Shown here one piece after another: positions 35,902 through 45,302 of a stretch of DNA of 46,846 bases (positions are counted from its first letter, which is position 1; every line of letters starts with the position of its first letter). The stretch is from Actinomycetes bacterium (GTDB lineage: Bacteria; Actinomycetota; Actinomycetes; Actinomycetales; Dermatophilaceae): NCBI GenBank assembly GCA_029552065.1, contig JAKPEG010000153.1:1-46846 (forward strand), given 5' to 3'. Under the pieces are notes generated by a model. That model made no database searches, was not told the origin of the DNA, and saw only the letters and a list, made by a program, of their open reading frames with translations. Both the position numbers and the translations under genes were made by a program.

Positions 35902-36654
35902 TCAGTCCTCGGCCTTGGTGCCGGCCTTGCGGAAGCCGGCGGCCTCGGCGTCGGCGGCGTCCTTGAACCAGAACTCGGCCACCGTCGCGTCGTACCACTG
36001 GCCGTCCGGCTCGTGGTAGAGACCCGAGTCGGCGTTGCCCTTGACGGTGTAGCCCTCGGGGGCCGAACCGTCCTCGAGCGGCACGACCGCACCGGCGGGC
36101 AGCTCGGCGGAGGCGGTGCTGCCCGCGGCCGGAGCGGTGTCGACGAGCGCCACCGCTTCGGTGGCCTCGGTGGCCTCGACCTCGACGACGGCTTCTTCGA
36201 CGACGGGCGCCGGCTTGTCGGCCTTCTTTGCGCGGTCGGAGGCGGCCCGCTTGGTGGCGGCCTCGGCCTCCTTGACGGTTGCCTTCTTGGCCGACAGCGG
36301 CTCACGGACGAGCTCGATGACCGCCATGGGGGCGTTGTCGCCCTTGCGCGGACCGATCTTGACGATCCGGGTGTAGCCACCCTCGCGCTGGGCCATGTCC
36401 GGGGCCACCTCGGTGAAGAGGCGGTGGACGACGCCCTTGTCGCGCACGACCGTGAGGACGCGCCGACGCGCGTGCAGGTCACCGCGCTTGGCGAAGGTCA
36501 CGAGGCGCTCGGCGAGCGGACGTAGCCGCTTGGCCTTGGCCTCGGTCGTGGTGATCCGGTCGTGCTCGAAGAGCGAGGTGGCAAGCCCCGCAAGCAGCAG
36601 CCGCTCGTGTGCCGGCCCGCCACCGAGGCGGGGTCCCTTGGCCGGGGTTGGCAT
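35902..36654 (-). CDS. rplQ: 50S ribosomal protein L17 with C-terminal extension
   Basis: The 250-residue protein has a normal L17 core in residues 1-125 ([38 protein letters not shown]). An acidic, Ala/Glu/Val-rich linker (about 125-190) and a further small domain follow ([20 protein letters not shown], then [15 protein letters not shown]). Domains of this kind occur at the C terminus of several actinobacterial proteins; their role is unknown. It is the last gene of the alpha operon, 32 nt after rpoA. Confidence 0.95.
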   Translation of the reverse strand: MPTPAKGPRLGGGPAHERLLLAGLATSLFEHDRITTTEAKAKRLRPLAERLVTFAKRGDLHARRRVLTVVRDKGVVHRLFTEVAPDMAQREGGYTRIVKIGPRKGDNAPMAVIELVREPLSAKKATVKEAEAATKRAASDRAKKADKPAPVVEEAVVEVEATEATEAVALVDTAPAAGSTASAELPAGAVVPLEDGSAPEGYTVKGNADSGLYHEPDGQWYDATVAEFWFKDAADAEAAGFRKAGTKAED

Positions 36655-36686
36655 GGGTGTGTCTCCTTGATCGTGCGGCTACGGGG

Positions 36687-37718
36687 TCAGAACTGCTCGT
36701 CCTCGAGCAACGACCGGCCCTCGTCGAGGTCGTCGTAGTCGTCGGCATAGGAGTCGACGATCGAGGCGGGGTCGAAGCCGGGGGGGCTGTCCTTGAGGTT
36801 GAGGCCCATGGCCGCGAGCTTGGCCTTGACCTCGTCGATGGACTTGGCACCGAAGTTGCGGATGTCCAGCAGGTCGGCCTCGCTGCGCCCGACGAGCTCG
36901 CCCACGGTGTGGATGCCCTCGCGCTTGAGGCAGTTGTAGGACCGGACGGTGAGGTCGAGGTCCTCGATCGGCAACGCGAGGTCCGCCGCGAGGGCGGCGT
37001 CGGTCGGCGACGGGCCCATGTCGATGCCCTCGGCCTCGACGTTGAGCTCACGAGCCAGCCCGAACAGCTCGACCAGGGTCTTGCCGGCGGAAGCCATCGC
37101 GTCACGCGGGGCCATGGCCGACTTGGTCTCGACGTCGACGATGAGCCGGTCGAAGTCGGTGCGCTGCTCGACACGGGTCGCCTCGACCTTGTAGGTCACG
37201 GCGAGCACCGGCGAGTAAATGGAGTCGACCGGGATGCGGCCGATCTCCTGGTCACCGGACTTGTTCTGCTGCGCCGAGACGTAGCCGCGACCGCGCTCGA
37301 CGGTCAACTCCATCTCGATGCGGCCCTTGGCGTTGAGCGTGGCGATGTGCAGGTCGGGGTTGTGCACCTCGACACCGGCCGGGGGCGCGATGTCGGCGGC
37401 GGTCACCGGGCCGGGGCCCTGCTTGCGCAGGTACATGACCACGGGCTCGTCGTGCTCCGAGGAGACGAACAGACCCTTGACGTTGAGGATGATCTCGGTG
37501 ACGTCCTCCTTGCAGCCCGGGATCGTCTGGAACTCGTGGAGCACGCCGTCAATCCGCAACGACGTGACCGCGGCACCGGGGATGCTGGACAGCAGGGTGC
37601 GACGCAGGGAGTTGCCGAGCGTGTAGCCGAAGCCAGGCTCGAGCGGCTCGATGACGAAGCGGCTGCGGTTGTCAGCCACGACCTCTTCGGTGAGCACGGG
37701 ACGCTGTGCAATGAGCAC
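36687..37718 (-). CDS. rpoA: DNA-directed RNA polymerase subunit alpha
   Basis: The 343-residue protein starts at a GTG with GGAAAGGA upstream. It has the N-terminal dimerisation domain ([20 protein letters not shown]) and the C-terminal helix-hairpin-helix domain that binds UP elements and activators ([36 protein letters not shown]), followed by an acidic tail. It is part of the alpha operon. A 191-nt gap with a long hairpin separates it from rpsD. Confidence 0.98.
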   Translation of the reverse strand: MLIAQRPVLTEEVVADNRSRFVIEPLEPGFGYTLGNSLRRTLLSSIPGAAVTSLRIDGVLHEFQTIPGCKEDVTEIILNVKGLFVSSEHDEPVVMYLRKQGPGPVTAADIAPPAGVEVHNPDLHIATLNAKGRIEMELTVERGRGYVSAQQNKSGDQEIGRIPVDSIYSPVLAVTYKVEATRVEQRTDFDRLIVDVETKSAMAPRDAMASAGKTLVELFGLARELNVEAEGIDMGPSPTDAALAADLALPIEDLDLTVRSYNCLKREGIHTVGELVGRSEADLLDIRNFGAKSIDEVKAKLAAMGLNLKDSPPGFDPASIVDSYADDYDDLDEGRSLLEDEQF

Positions 37719-37834
37719 GGTGATTCCTTTCCCACAAGGCGACCGCTATTTGACGCCTCGCGTAGCGCAGGGACTTGCCGCCCTGCCGGGCCGGGTGCCT
37801 CTGTCTGCGTCCCGGTCCTTCGGCGCACTGCCCC

Positions 37835-37898
37835 GCCGGTATGCCGTGCGGCTCGGTCAGGTGCGCGGGGCACCTGCCCGGCCGGACGGCATACCGGC
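37835..37898. repeat. Nested hairpin of GGTATGCCGT/ACGGCATACC in the rpsD-rpoA gap
   Basis: GCCGGTATGCCGTGCGGC (37835-37852) pairs with GCCGGACGGCATACCGGC (37881-37898), 17 of 18 bases. Inside it CAGGTGC (37858-37864) pairs with GCACCTG (37870-37876). The whole would fold as one long hairpin between rpsD and rpoA and could attenuate, process or stabilise the mRNA. Confidence 0.7.
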
Positions 37899-37909
37899 GT
37901 GTGGCGGTG

Positions 37910-38518
37910 TCAGTTCTTGGAGTAGTACTCGACGATGAGCTGCTCGGTGAGCACGGTGTCGATCTGCTCGCGGACGGGCAGCTGGTGGATGAGGATCTGC
38001 AGCGTGCCCTCGATCACCTGCATCCAGGCCGGGACGGGTCGCTCGCCGTAGGTCTGGCGGGCCAGCTCGAACGGGAAGGACTCGATCGACTGCTTGCGGA
38101 TCGTGATGATGTCGAACTGCTCCACCCGGTAGGAGGGAACGTCGACGCGCACGCCGTTGACCTCGAAGTGACCGTGGGTCACCAGCTGCCGGGAGTGCCG
38201 GCGGGTGCGGGCCAGACCGGCGCGGTAGATGACGTTGTCCAGGCGCGACTCGAGGATCTGCAGCAGGTTGTCACCGGTCTTGCCGGGACGGTTTGCGGCT
38301 TCCTTGTAGTAGCGGATGAACTGCTTCTCCATGACGCCGTAGGAGAAACGAGCCTTCTGCTTCTCCGACAGCTGGGTGAGGTATTCCTTCTCCTGCACCC
38401 GGCGACGGCCATGCTGGCCGGGCGGGAAGGGGCGCATCTCGAAGTTCTTGTCGCCGCCGACGAGGTCGACCTTGAGCCGACGCGACTTCTTGGTGATGGG
38501 GCCGGTGTAACGAGCCAT
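37910..38518 (-). CDS. rpsD: 30S ribosomal protein S4
   Basis: The 202-residue protein opens MARYTGPITKKSRRLKVDL and contains the S4 RNA-binding domain (ESRLDNVIYRAGLARTRRHS, LVTHGHFEVNGVRVD). It has no cysteines, so it is the zinc-free form. It nucleates 30S assembly. The gap to rpsK is 29 nt. Confidence 0.97.
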   Translation of the reverse strand: MARYTGPITKKSRRLKVDLVGGDKNFEMRPFPPGQHGRRRVQEKEYLTQLSEKQKARFSYGVMEKQFIRYYKEAANRPGKTGDNLLQILESRLDNVIYRAGLARTRRHSRQLVTHGHFEVNGVRVDVPSYRVEQFDIITIRKQSIESFPFELARQTYGERPVPAWMQVIEGTLQILIHQLPVREQIDTVLTEQLIVEYYSKN

Positions 38519-38547
38519 GGTGGGTCTCCTAAAGTCCTATCCGGCGC

Positions 38548-38958
38548 TCAGACGCGACGACGCTTGGGCGGGCGGACACCGTTGTGCGGCGAGGGCGTGA
38601 CATCGCTGATCGCGCCGACCTCAAGGCCGGTGGCGGTGAGCGAACGAATCGCGGTCTCGCGACCGGATCCCGGGCCCTTGACGAACACGTCGACCTTGCG
38701 CATGCCGTGCTCCATGGCACGACGCGCGGCTGCCTCGGCGGCCATCTGCGCGGCGAACGGCGTGGACTTGCGCGAGCCCTTGAAGCCGACCTGGCCGGCC
38801 GAGGCCCACGAAATCACCGCACCCGTGGGGTCGGTGATGGAAATGATGGTGTTGTTGAACGTGCTCTTGATGTGAGCGTGCCCGTGGGCGACGTTCTTCT
38901 TCTCCTTGCGGCGCACCTTCTTGGCAGCGCCCGCAGCCTGACGGCTCTTGGGAGGCAT
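38548..38958 (-). CDS. rpsK: 30S ribosomal protein S11
   Basis: The 136-residue protein has the S11 core: [39 protein letters not shown] and [19 protein letters not shown], ending with [13 protein letters not shown]. It forms part of the mRNA exit site on the 30S platform. It lies between rpsM and rpsD in the usual order. Confidence 0.98.
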   Translation of the reverse strand: MPPKSRQAAGAAKKVRRKEKKNVAHGHAHIKSTFNNTIISITDPTGAVISWASAGQVGFKGSRKSTPFAAQMAAEAAARRAMEHGMRKVDVFVKGPGSGRETAIRSLTATGLEVGAISDVTPSPHNGVRPPKRRRV

Positions 38959-39005
38959 TGTTCTCCTACGTCTCTACGTAACTGGGGCTGGCAACCCGTC
39001 GAGGG

Positions 39006-39383
39006 TTACTTGCCGGCCTTCTTCTTGCCGGCGACGGTGCGCTTCGGGCCCTTGCGGGTGCGCGCGTTGGTCTTGGTGCGCTGCCCGCGGACGGGCAGAC
39101 CACGACGGTGCCGAATGCCCTCGTAGGAGCCGATTTCGACCTTGCGACGGATGTCAGCTGCCACCTCGCGGCGCAGGTCACCTTCCATCTTCACGTTGGC
39201 CTCGAGCCAGTCACGCAGCGCAACGATGTCGCTGTCGGAGAGGTTCTTGACCCGGGTGTCCGGGCTGACCCCGGTCGCCGCGAGGGCCTGGCTCGCGGTA
39301 GTGCGACCCACACCGTAGATGTAGGTCAGGCCGATCTCGACGCGCTTGTCACGCGGGAGGTCCACGCCGATGAGACGTGCCAT
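39006..39383 (-). CDS. rpsM: 30S ribosomal protein S13
   Basis: The 125-residue protein starts at the ATG at 39383 ([20 protein letters not shown]), after AGGAG; longer in-frame starts upstream do not fit the family. It shows the typical [15 protein letters not shown] and the basic tail [19 protein letters not shown]. It contacts tRNA and the 50S subunit at the head of the 30S. Confidence 0.97.
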   Translation of the reverse strand: MARLIGVDLPRDKRVEIGLTYIYGVGRTTASQALAATGVSPDTRVKNLSDSDIVALRDWLEANVKMEGDLRREVAADIRRKVEIGSYEGIRHRRGLPVRGQRTKTNARTRKGPKRTVAGKKKAGK

Positions 39384-39635
39384 ATGGTGCTGTGCTCCTG
39401 ATCGGTTGCGGAGGTCTGTTGCAGCGCCGTTCCGGTATGCCGTGCCGCTCGCCTCACGGGGGTCTCCCCCGCTCGGTCGGGCGGTGCGCATCCGGTCCCC
39501 AGCCTCCGTGCCGGGGGTGACATCCGAGTCCGTGCGGTGGTCCATTGCTGGAAGACCGTGTGAACCAGGGGTCGGGTGCTGCGTTCTTCACTTAGATGCG
39601 TACCCGAAGGTCCGCGGGTCGTGCGTGGGTGGTGC
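39384..39635. repeat. 252-nt gap between rpmJ and rpsM with one GGTATGCCGTGCCGC copy
   Basis: The gap contains GGTATGCCGTGCCGC near 39434-39448, a one-base variant of the intergenic element in this cluster. No gene or clear promoter is seen. A stretch rich in CCCGCTCGG and CCGGGGG repeats lies beside it. Confidence 0.5.
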
Positions 39636-39749
39636 TCAGCCCTGACGCTGCTTGTGGCGCAGGTTGTCGCAGATCACCATGACCCGCCCGTTACGGCGAA
39701 TCACTTTGCACTTGTCGCAGATCTTCTTGACGCTCGGCTGAACCTTCAT
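39636..39749 (-). CDS. rpmJ: 50S ribosomal protein L36
   Basis: The protein of only 37 residues begins [17 protein letters not shown]. The zinc ligands Cys11, Cys14, Cys27 and His32 are all present, so this is the zinc-ribbon (C+) form. It lies between infA and rpsM as is standard for actinobacteria. Confidence 0.97.
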   Translation of the reverse strand: MKVQPSVKKICDKCKVIRRNGRVMVICDNLRHKQRQG

Positions 39750-39858
39750 TGCCTCGTGTCTTTTCGCGTTGTGCCCGGCCGTGGTCGCGCTCGCGAGCGA
39801 GCGTCCCCGTGGACGGGCGGTTGGGTGGGGCTGTCGAAACCGTCAGCTGGTCAGGCGA

Positions 39859-40080
39859 TCAGCGGTAGCGGAAGACGATACGGCCGCGGGACAGGTCGTA
39901 CGGCGAGAGCTCGACCACCACCCGGTCCTCGGGGAGGATCCGGATGTAGTGCTGACGCATCTTGCCCGAGATGTGGGCGAGCACCTTGTGACCGTTGGAC
40001 AACTCCACCCGGAACATGGCGTTCGGGAGTGCTTCCACGATCGTGCCCTCGATCTCGATGACACCGTCCTTCTTTGCCAT
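39859..40080 (-). CDS. infA: Translation initiation factor IF-1
   Basis: The 73-residue OB-fold protein begins [20 protein letters not shown] and ends [17 protein letters not shown] plus VFRYR. It binds the A site of the 30S subunit during initiation. The start ATG lies just after GGAGGAT. 109 nt separate it from rpmJ, and this gap has none of the GTATGCC elements. Confidence 0.97.
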   Translation of the reverse strand: MAKKDGVIEIEGTIVEALPNAMFRVELSNGHKVLAHISGKMRQHYIRILPEDRVVVELSPYDLSRGRIVFRYR

Positions 40081-40204
40081 ATCCTCCGTCGATCCGTATT
40101 CGCTGGTCTGACCGTCCCGCGCTTCATGAGCGAACCGTGGGACATGCTGAACGAGTTGAGTGCCCAGCCAGTGGGCACGCAACGCTCCATCGTACGGCAG
40201 GCGG

Positions 40205-40237
40205 ACGGCATACCCGAAATCGCCCCCGGTATGCCGT
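40205..40237. repeat. Inverted pair of ACGGCATACC/GGTATGCCGT before infA
   Basis: ACGGCATACC (40205-40214) and GGTATGCCGT (40228-40237) are perfect inverse copies separated by 13 nt. They lie in the 201-nt gap between the DUF1801 gene and infA. Confidence 0.7.
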
Positions 40238-40281
40238 GCGGCCGGGACGCGCGGGCGGGTCCCGTGGCGGGTCGCGCGCGC

Positions 40282-40644
40282 TCAGCGCTTGCGGGCCAAC
40301 TGGCCGTCGATCTCGTCGCGCCGGGTGAGGATGAGCAGGTCGAGCGCGTCGTCCGGGATCGGCTGGGCCACGGTGAAACGGACCGTGCCGGTCGAGAGCG
40401 AGAAGCCGTCGAGCAGCGGCGCGACCACGCGGACTGGGCCCCCGCTGTGGGGGTAGATCGCCAGGTGCTTGGCCGTGGCCATGGCCGAGAGCAGTCCCTT
40501 GCCGCGGTAGAGCAGCACCGGCATGCCGTAGCTCGTGCCCTCCTGCAGGTCGGGGACGAGTTCGTGAGCCCGGTCGACGACGCGCGCGAGCGCCGGGCGG
40601 CGCGCGTCGTCGACGGTGGCCAAGTAGTCAGTGACGGTGCCCAT
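40282..40644 (-). CDS. DUF1801 (YdhG-like) protein inside the spc/alpha cluster
   Basis: The 120-residue protein has the DUF1801 pattern: GTVTDYLATVDDARRPALAR, ELVPDLQEGTSYGMPVLLYR, GKGLLSAMATAKHLAIYPHS and a C-terminal DDALDLLILTRRDEID. The fold is like frataxin or steroid-binding YdhG proteins; function is not established. It starts after AGGAGG, 15 nt downstream of map, so it is cotranscribed with map and adk. In most actinobacteria map is followed directly by infA, so this gene is an insertion into the conserved order. Confidence 0.8.
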   Translation of the reverse strand: MGTVTDYLATVDDARRPALARVVDRAHELVPDLQEGTSYGMPVLLYRGKGLLSAMATAKHLAIYPHSGGPVRVVAPLLDGFSLSTGTVRFTVAQPIPDDALDLLILTRRDEIDGQLARKR

Positions 40645-40659
40645 GACGGTGCCTCCTGA

Positions 40660-41505
40660 TCAGCCGGTGACAGGAGCGAAGGGGGCGCCGAGCTCGGCCA
40701 GGCGCGCAGCTCCCCCGTCGACCGCGGTGAGCACGCACAGGCCAGCGTCTCGGACGACGACGGTGTGCTCCCAGTGCGCGGCGCGCGAGCCATCGAGGGT
40801 GACCACTGTCCAGCCGTCATCGAGCACCCGGTTGCGGGCGTCGCCGAGGGTCACCATCGGCTCCAGCGCTCCGGTGAACCCGGAGGCGAGGATCGGTCCC
40901 TTGCCCCGGACGGCATAGTTGGGGATCTGCGGATCCAGGTGCATTTCCTGGCCGATGGCGTGGCCGACGTAATCCTCGACGATGCCGTAGTCCCTGCCAT
41001 CGGCCTTACCTGCCGCGACGATGCTCTCCTCGATGGCCTCGCCCACGGCATACAGGCGACCTCCGACGCGCATGGCCGCGATGCCGGCCCAGAGCGACTC
41101 CTCGGTCACCCGGGAGAGCCGCAGGTCCTCGGGGCGCGCCGCGTCGTCGCCGCCGACGAAGACACTGATCGCGGCATCTCCGTGCCAACCCGAGACGATC
41201 GCGCCACAGTCGACCGAGAGCAGGTCACCATCGCGCAACACCCGCGATCCGGGTATGCCGTGCACGATCTCCTCGTTGACCGAGGTGCAGAGGGTATGCC
41301 GGTATCCCGGCACCCCGGGGAACGACGGCACCCCGCCGTTGTCCCGGATGTAGGACTCGGCGAGGCTGTCGAGCGCGCCGGTGGTCATCCCGTCGGCGAC
41401 GGCGTCAGCGACCGTCGCGAGGGCCCCGGCGACAAGCAGACCGGCTGCCCGCATGAACGCCAGTTGCTCGTCGGTGCGGCCCACGGTCGAGCGTCGACCG
41501 AACAA
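40660..41505 (-). CDS. map: Type I methionine aminopeptidase
   Basis: The 281-residue protein removes the initiator Met from new proteins. Metal ligands are in LLSVDCGAIVSGWHGDAAI (two Asp), YVGHAIGQEMH (His), LEPMVTL (Glu) and WEHTVVV (Glu). The start is the TTG at 41505, eight nt after AGGA; no in-frame ATG exists before residue 18. The gap to adk is 4 nt. Confidence 0.95.
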   Translation of the reverse strand: MFGRRSTVGRTDEQLAFMRAAGLLVAGALATVADAVADGMTTGALDSLAESYIRDNGGVPSFPGVPGYRHTLCTSVNEEIVHGIPGSRVLRDGDLLSVDCGAIVSGWHGDAAISVFVGGDDAARPEDLRLSRVTEESLWAGIAAMRVGGRLYAVGEAIEESIVAAGKADGRDYGIVEDYVGHAIGQEMHLDPQIPNYAVRGKGPILASGFTGALEPMVTLGDARNRVLDDGWTVVTLDGSRAAHWEHTVVVRDAGLCVLTAVDGGAARLAELGAPFAPVTG

Positions 41506-41509
41506 GAGC

Positions 41510-42082
41510 TCAGTCCTGGACGTCGTCGAGCACGGCGGCGATGCGGTCGTTGACCTCGTCAACGCTGCCCATGCCGTCGACCTCACGCAGCACGCCGTGC
41601 TCGCGGTAGATCGCCGTCAGCGGAGCGGTTTCGGCCTTGTAGATGGCCATCCGCTCGCGGATGACCTCTTCGGTGTCGTCGGCGCGCCCCTGGTCGGCGG
41701 CGCGGGCGAGCAGCCGAGCGACGACCGCGTCCTCGTCGACGGTCAGCTCGACGGCAGCACCGATCCGGTGACCGGACTCGGCCAGCAGCGCATCGAGGGC
41801 CTCGACCTGACCCGCGGTGCGGGGGTAGCCGTCGAGCAGGAAGCCCTCGGCAGCATCCGGCTGGGCCAGCCGGTCGCGGACCAGCTCGTTGACGAGTTCG
41901 TCGGAGACGTAGCCACCCGAGGCCATGATCTTCTCGACCTGCTGGCCCAGGGGGGTCTGGTTCTTGACGTTGGAGCGGAAGATCGCGCCGGTGGAGATCG
42001 CCGGGATGCCGAACCGCTGCGCGATCCGCTCTGCCTGGGTGCCCTTGCCGGCCCCGGGGGGGCCCATGATGACCAGTCTCAT
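41510..42082 (-). CDS. adk: Adenylate kinase
   Basis: The 190-residue protein starts MRLVIMGPPGAGKGTQAERI, with the P-loop GPPGAGKGT. It contains LLDGYPRTAGQVEAL and the short-type lid (ARAADQGRADDT) without a zinc finger, as usual for actinobacteria. It interconverts AMP, ADP and ATP. Its ATGA overlaps the secY stop by 4 nt. Confidence 0.97.
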   Translation of the reverse strand: MRLVIMGPPGAGKGTQAERIAQRFGIPAISTGAIFRSNVKNQTPLGQQVEKIMASGGYVSDELVNELVRDRLAQPDAAEGFLLDGYPRTAGQVEALDALLAESGHRIGAAVELTVDEDAVVARLLARAADQGRADDTEEVIRERMAIYKAETAPLTAIYREHGVLREVDGMGSVDEVNDRIAAVLDDVQD

Positions 42083-43395
42083 CGCAGGAATCCTTCGTAG
42101 TTGCGTTGCTGCAGCTGGGCCTGGATCTGCTTGACCGTCTCGAGCCCGACGCCGACGATGATGAGGATCGACGTGCCACCGAACGGGAAGTTCTGGTTGG
42201 CGTTGAACAGCTTGAGGGCGATGAGCGGGATCAGCGAGATCGCAGCGAGGTAGAGCGCGCCCGGCACGGTGATCCGGTTGAGGACGTACTCGAGGTATTC
42301 GGCCGTGGGTCGCCCGGCCCGAATGCCTGGGATGAATCCGCCGTAGCGCTTCATGTTGTCCGCGACTTCGACGGGGTTGAAGGTGATCGAGACATAGAAG
42401 AACGTGAAGAAGAGGATGAGCGCGACATACATCGCCATGTAGATCGGGTGGTCCCCGCGCACGAGGTTCTGCTGGATCCACACCACCCATCCCGGCGGTG
42501 CGGAGCCGTCCTGCGGCGCGGCGAACTGCGCGGCCAACGCCGGCAACGCGAGCAGCGACGAGGCGAAAATGACCGGGATGACGCCGGCCATGTTGACCTT
42601 GAGCGGGATGTAGGTCGAGGAGCCGCCATACATCTTGCGGCCGACCTGACGCTTGGCGTACTGCACCGGGATCCGGCGCTGGGACTGCTCGACAAAGATG
42701 ACCAAGGCCATGACGAGGAAGCCGACCAGGATGATCCCGATGAAGATGTCCCATCGGCCCTCGGCCTGCTGAATGGCCCACAGCGAACTCGGGAAACCGG
42801 CCGCGATCGAGGTGAAGATCAGCAGGGACATGCCGTTGCCGATGCCCCGGTCCGTGATCAACTCGGCCAGCCACATGATCAGGCCGGTGCCTGCCGTCAG
42901 CGTCAACACCATGATGACGATGGTCAGCATGGAGTCATCGGCGAGGATTTGGGTGCACTGCGGACCGAAGATCGCGCTGGGGTTGCGAGCAAAGGTGATG
43001 AGCGTCGAGGACTGCAGCACCGCCAGACCGATGGTGAGATAGCGCGTGTACTGCGTCATCTTGGTCTGGCCCGCTTGGCCCTCCTTCTTGAGGGTCTCAA
43101 AGCGAGGAATGACCACCGTCAGCAACTGAATGATGATGCTCGCGGTGATGTAGGGCATGATCCCGAGCGCGAAGATCGACAGCTGGAGCAAGGCGCCACC
43201 GCTGAAGAGGTTGACCAGGCCGATGAACCCCTGCGCGGGATCGGCACCGGCCAGACACTCGGCGACCTTGGTGTAGCTCACCCCTGGAGTGGGGATGGCT
43301 GAACCCAGCCGGAAGATCCCCATGATGAGCAGGGTGAAAAGCAGCTTGTTGCGCAGATCGGGCGTGCGGAACGCACGGGCGACAGCTCCGAGCAC
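42079..43395 (-). CDS. secY: Preprotein translocase subunit SecY
   Basis: The 438-residue protein has ten hydrophobic segments and the SecY hallmarks: plug region (IPTPGV), GIMPYITASIIIQLL, PRFETLKKEGQAGQTKM and the cytoplasmic loops IPVQYAKRQVGRKMYGGSST and GFIPGIRAGRPTAEYLEYVL. It forms the membrane channel for protein export. The GTG start follows GAGGAGG. A 165-nt gap with a terminator separates it from rplO. Confidence 0.97.
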   Translation of the reverse strand: MLGAVARAFRTPDLRNKLLFTLLIMGIFRLGSAIPTPGVSYTKVAECLAGADPAQGFIGLVNLFSGGALLQLSIFALGIMPYITASIIIQLLTVVIPRFETLKKEGQAGQTKMTQYTRYLTIGLAVLQSSTLITFARNPSAIFGPQCTQILADDSMLTIVIMVLTLTAGTGLIMWLAELITDRGIGNGMSLLIFTSIAAGFPSSLWAIQQAEGRWDIFIGIILVGFLVMALVIFVEQSQRRIPVQYAKRQVGRKMYGGSSTYIPLKVNMAGVIPVIFASSLLALPALAAQFAAPQDGSAPPGWVVWIQQNLVRGDHPIYMAMYVALILFFTFFYVSITFNPVEVADNMKRYGGFIPGIRAGRPTAEYLEYVLNRITVPGALYLAAISLIPLIALKLFNANQNFPFGGTSILIIVGVGLETVKQIQAQLQQRNYEGFLR

Positions 43396-43458
43396 TGGTC
43401 CTCCTCGTAGCCTCGCGCAAGAAACGCGCGGCGTGATGCGTGCGTGCGGTGAAAGATA

Positions 43459-43494
43459 ACACCCCGAGCCCGGAGAATTCCTGGCCCGGGGTGT
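43459..43494 (-). terminator. Intrinsic terminator or attenuator between rplO and secY
   Basis: ACACCCCGAGCC (43459-43470) pairs with GGCCCGGGGTGT (43483-43494), 11 of 12 bases. On the minus strand the stem is followed by TATCTTTC, a weak T-rich tail. A full stop here would cut off secY, adk, map and infA, so partial attenuation or a new promoter downstream is more likely. Confidence 0.65.
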
Positions 43495-43519
43495 CACTCA
43501 CACCGGTTGGCGCGGTGGG

Positions 43520-43548
43520 ACGGCATACCTCTCATGCCGGTATGCCGT
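43520..43548. repeat. Inverted pair of ACGGCATACC/GGTATGCCGT after rplO
   Basis: ACGGCATACC (43520-43529) and GGTATGCCGT (43539-43548) are perfect inverse copies with a 9-nt loop, beginning 12 nt after the rplO stop. Confidence 0.7.
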
Positions 43549-43560
43549 GCGGCCGGTCGC

Positions 43561-44025
43561 TCAGGCGACCGTCACGCTCCCGCCGGCAGCCTCGATCTTC
43601 TCCTTGGCCGAAGCCGAGAACTTGGCCGCGGTCACGGAGAGCGCCACGGTGATCTCACCGTCGCCGAGCACCTTGACCGGAGCGCTGTCACGGACAGCGC
43701 CCTTGGCGATGAGGTCGGCAACGGTGACGTCGCCGCCCTTCGGGTAGAGCGCGGCCAGCCGGTCGAGGTTGACGACCTGGTAGACCGTGCGGAACGGGTT
43801 CTTGAAACCGCGCAGCTTCGGCATCGACATGTGCAGCGGCATCTGGCCGCCCTCGAAGCGCTCGGGCACCTGGTAACGAGCCTTGGTGCCCTTGGTGCCA
43901 CGACCGGCGGTCTTGCCCTTGGAGCCCGCACCGCGACCCACGCGGGTCTTGGCGGTCTTGGCTCCGGGGGCCGGACGCAGGTGGTGGACCTTGAGGGCTG
44001 CGCCGTCGGTCTTGCTGTCAGCCAT
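43561..44025 (-). CDS. rplO: 50S ribosomal protein L15
   Basis: The 154-residue protein has the Gly-rich N terminus [20 protein letters not shown] and [13 protein letters not shown], then [20 protein letters not shown]. It is a late 50S assembly protein. The gap to rpmD is 2 nt. The N-terminal 10 residues ([10 protein letters not shown]) precede the usual L15 start. Confidence 0.97.
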   Translation of the reverse strand: MADSKTDGAALKVHHLRPAPGAKTAKTRVGRGAGSKGKTAGRGTKGTKARYQVPERFEGGQMPLHMSMPKLRGFKNPFRTVYQVVNLDRLAALYPKGGDVTVADLIAKGAVRDSAPVKVLGDGEITVALSVTAAKFSASAKEKIEAAGGSVTVA

Positions 44026-44027
44026 GG

Positions 44028-44210
44028 TCAGTCAACCTCCTCGACGGTCACGAGGTGCGTGACCGCACGGACCATGCCCCGGATCTCGGGACGGTCCTCT
44101 TTGACGACCACGTCGCCGATGCGCTTGAGGCCAAGAGACCGCAGGGTCTCCCGGGCAAAGCGCTGCTGGCCGACGTGGCCACGGGTCTGAGTCACCTTGA
44201 GGCGCGCCAT
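44028..44210 (-). CDS. rpmD: 50S ribosomal protein L30
   Basis: The 60-residue protein ([20 protein letters not shown]) has the typical [13 protein letters not shown] and [17 protein letters not shown]. Its start overlaps the rpsE stop as TGATG, so translation is coupled to rpsE. Confidence 0.97.
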   Translation of the reverse strand: MARLKVTQTRGHVGQQRFARETLRSLGLKRIGDVVVKEDRPEIRGMVRAVTHLVTVEEVD

Positions 44211-44878
44211 CACGCACCGACCTTCGCGGTCGGCTTGGCAGCGGCAGCCTGCACGCGCAGCATGGCTGCGGGGGCGACGTCCTCGACGGCCAGGCCGCGA
44301 CGAGCCGCGACGGCCTCCGGACGCTCCAGGTGACGCAGCGCCTCGACCGTCGCGTGGACGATGTTGATGGCGTTGCTCGACCCGAGCGACTTGGACAGCA
44401 CGTCGGCGATGCCGGCGCACTCTAGGACTGCACGCACCGGGCCACCGGCGATGACACCGGTACCGGCAGCGGCCGGGCGCAGCAGGACAACGCCCGCAGC
44501 AGCCTCGCCCTGGACGGGGTGAGGAATGGTGCCGCCGATCCGCGGGACCTTGAAGAATGCCTTCTTGGCCTCTTCGACGCCCTTGGCGATCGCGGCGGGC
44601 ACTTCCTTGGCCTTGCCGTAGCCCACGCCCACGGTGCCGTCACCGTCACCGACGACGACCAGCGCGGTGAAGCTGAAGCGCCGACCACCCTTGACGACCT
44701 TCGCGACGCGGTTGATCGTCACGACGCGCTCGAGGTACTGGCTCTTCTCCTGCTCGCGCGAGTCGCGGCGGCCGTCACGACCATCGCGGCCACCACGGCC
44801 ACGACGCTCCCGGTCGCCACCGAACTCGTTTCCGGTGCCGGTAGCCGGCCCGGTGCCTCGACGCTGCGGTCCGGGCAT
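44210..44878 (-). CDS. rpsE: 30S ribosomal protein S5
   Basis: The 222-residue protein has the S5 RNA-binding domain ([40 protein letters not shown]) and the second domain with [21 protein letters not shown] charged Arg/Gly-rich N-terminal extension of about 50 residues is typical of actinobacteria. S5 affects translational accuracy. Confidence 0.97.
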   Translation of the reverse strand: MPGPQRRGTGPATGTGNEFGGDRERRGRGGRDGRDGRRDSREQEKSQYLERVVTINRVAKVVKGGRRFSFTALVVVGDGDGTVGVGYGKAKEVPAAIAKGVEEAKKAFFKVPRIGGTIPHPVQGEAAAGVVLLRPAAAGTGVIAGGPVRAVLECAGIADVLSKSLGSSNAINIVHATVEALRHLERPEAVAARRGLAVEDVAPAAMLRVQAAAAKPTAKVGA

Positions 44879-44924
44879 CAGAGGTTCCTCATCTCAGTCA
44901 TTGCGTCCATCTGCGTAGTCACGG

Positions 44925-45299
44925 TCACAGGGCCAGCCCACCTTCGCGGGCACCGTCGGCGATCGCCGCGACCCGGCCGTGGTAGCGGTTGCCGCCACGG
45001 TCGAAGACGACGGCCTCGACACCGGCGGCCTTGGCCCGCTCGGCCACCAGCTCGCCGACCTTCTTGGCCTTGGCGGTCTTGTCGCCGTCGAACGCGCGCA
45101 GGTCGGCCTCCATCGTCGAGGCGGACACGAGGGTCTTGCCCACCGTGTCGTCGACGACCTGGACGAACAGGTGACGCGTCGAGCGGGACACGACCAGGCG
45201 GGGACGCTCGGTCGTGCCGTGCACCTTCTTGCGGCCGCGCACCTGGCGACGGATCCGGGCAGCGGCCTTGCTCTTGCCGCGCTTGATGATCATTGCCAT
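44925..45299 (-). CDS. rplR: 50S ribosomal protein L18
   Basis: The 124-residue protein has [20 protein letters not shown] and [18 protein letters not shown] and ends [20 protein letters not shown]. It binds 5S rRNA. The ATG at 45299 gives MAMIIKRGK; a second ATG two codons later is possible. Confidence 0.96.
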   Translation of the reverse strand: MAMIIKRGKSKAAARIRRQVRGRKKVHGTTERPRLVVSRSTRHLFVQVVDDTVGKTLVSASTMEADLRAFDGDKTAKAKKVGELVAERAKAAGVEAVVFDRGGNRYHGRVAAIADGAREGGLAL

Positions 45300-45302
45300 G
45301 GC

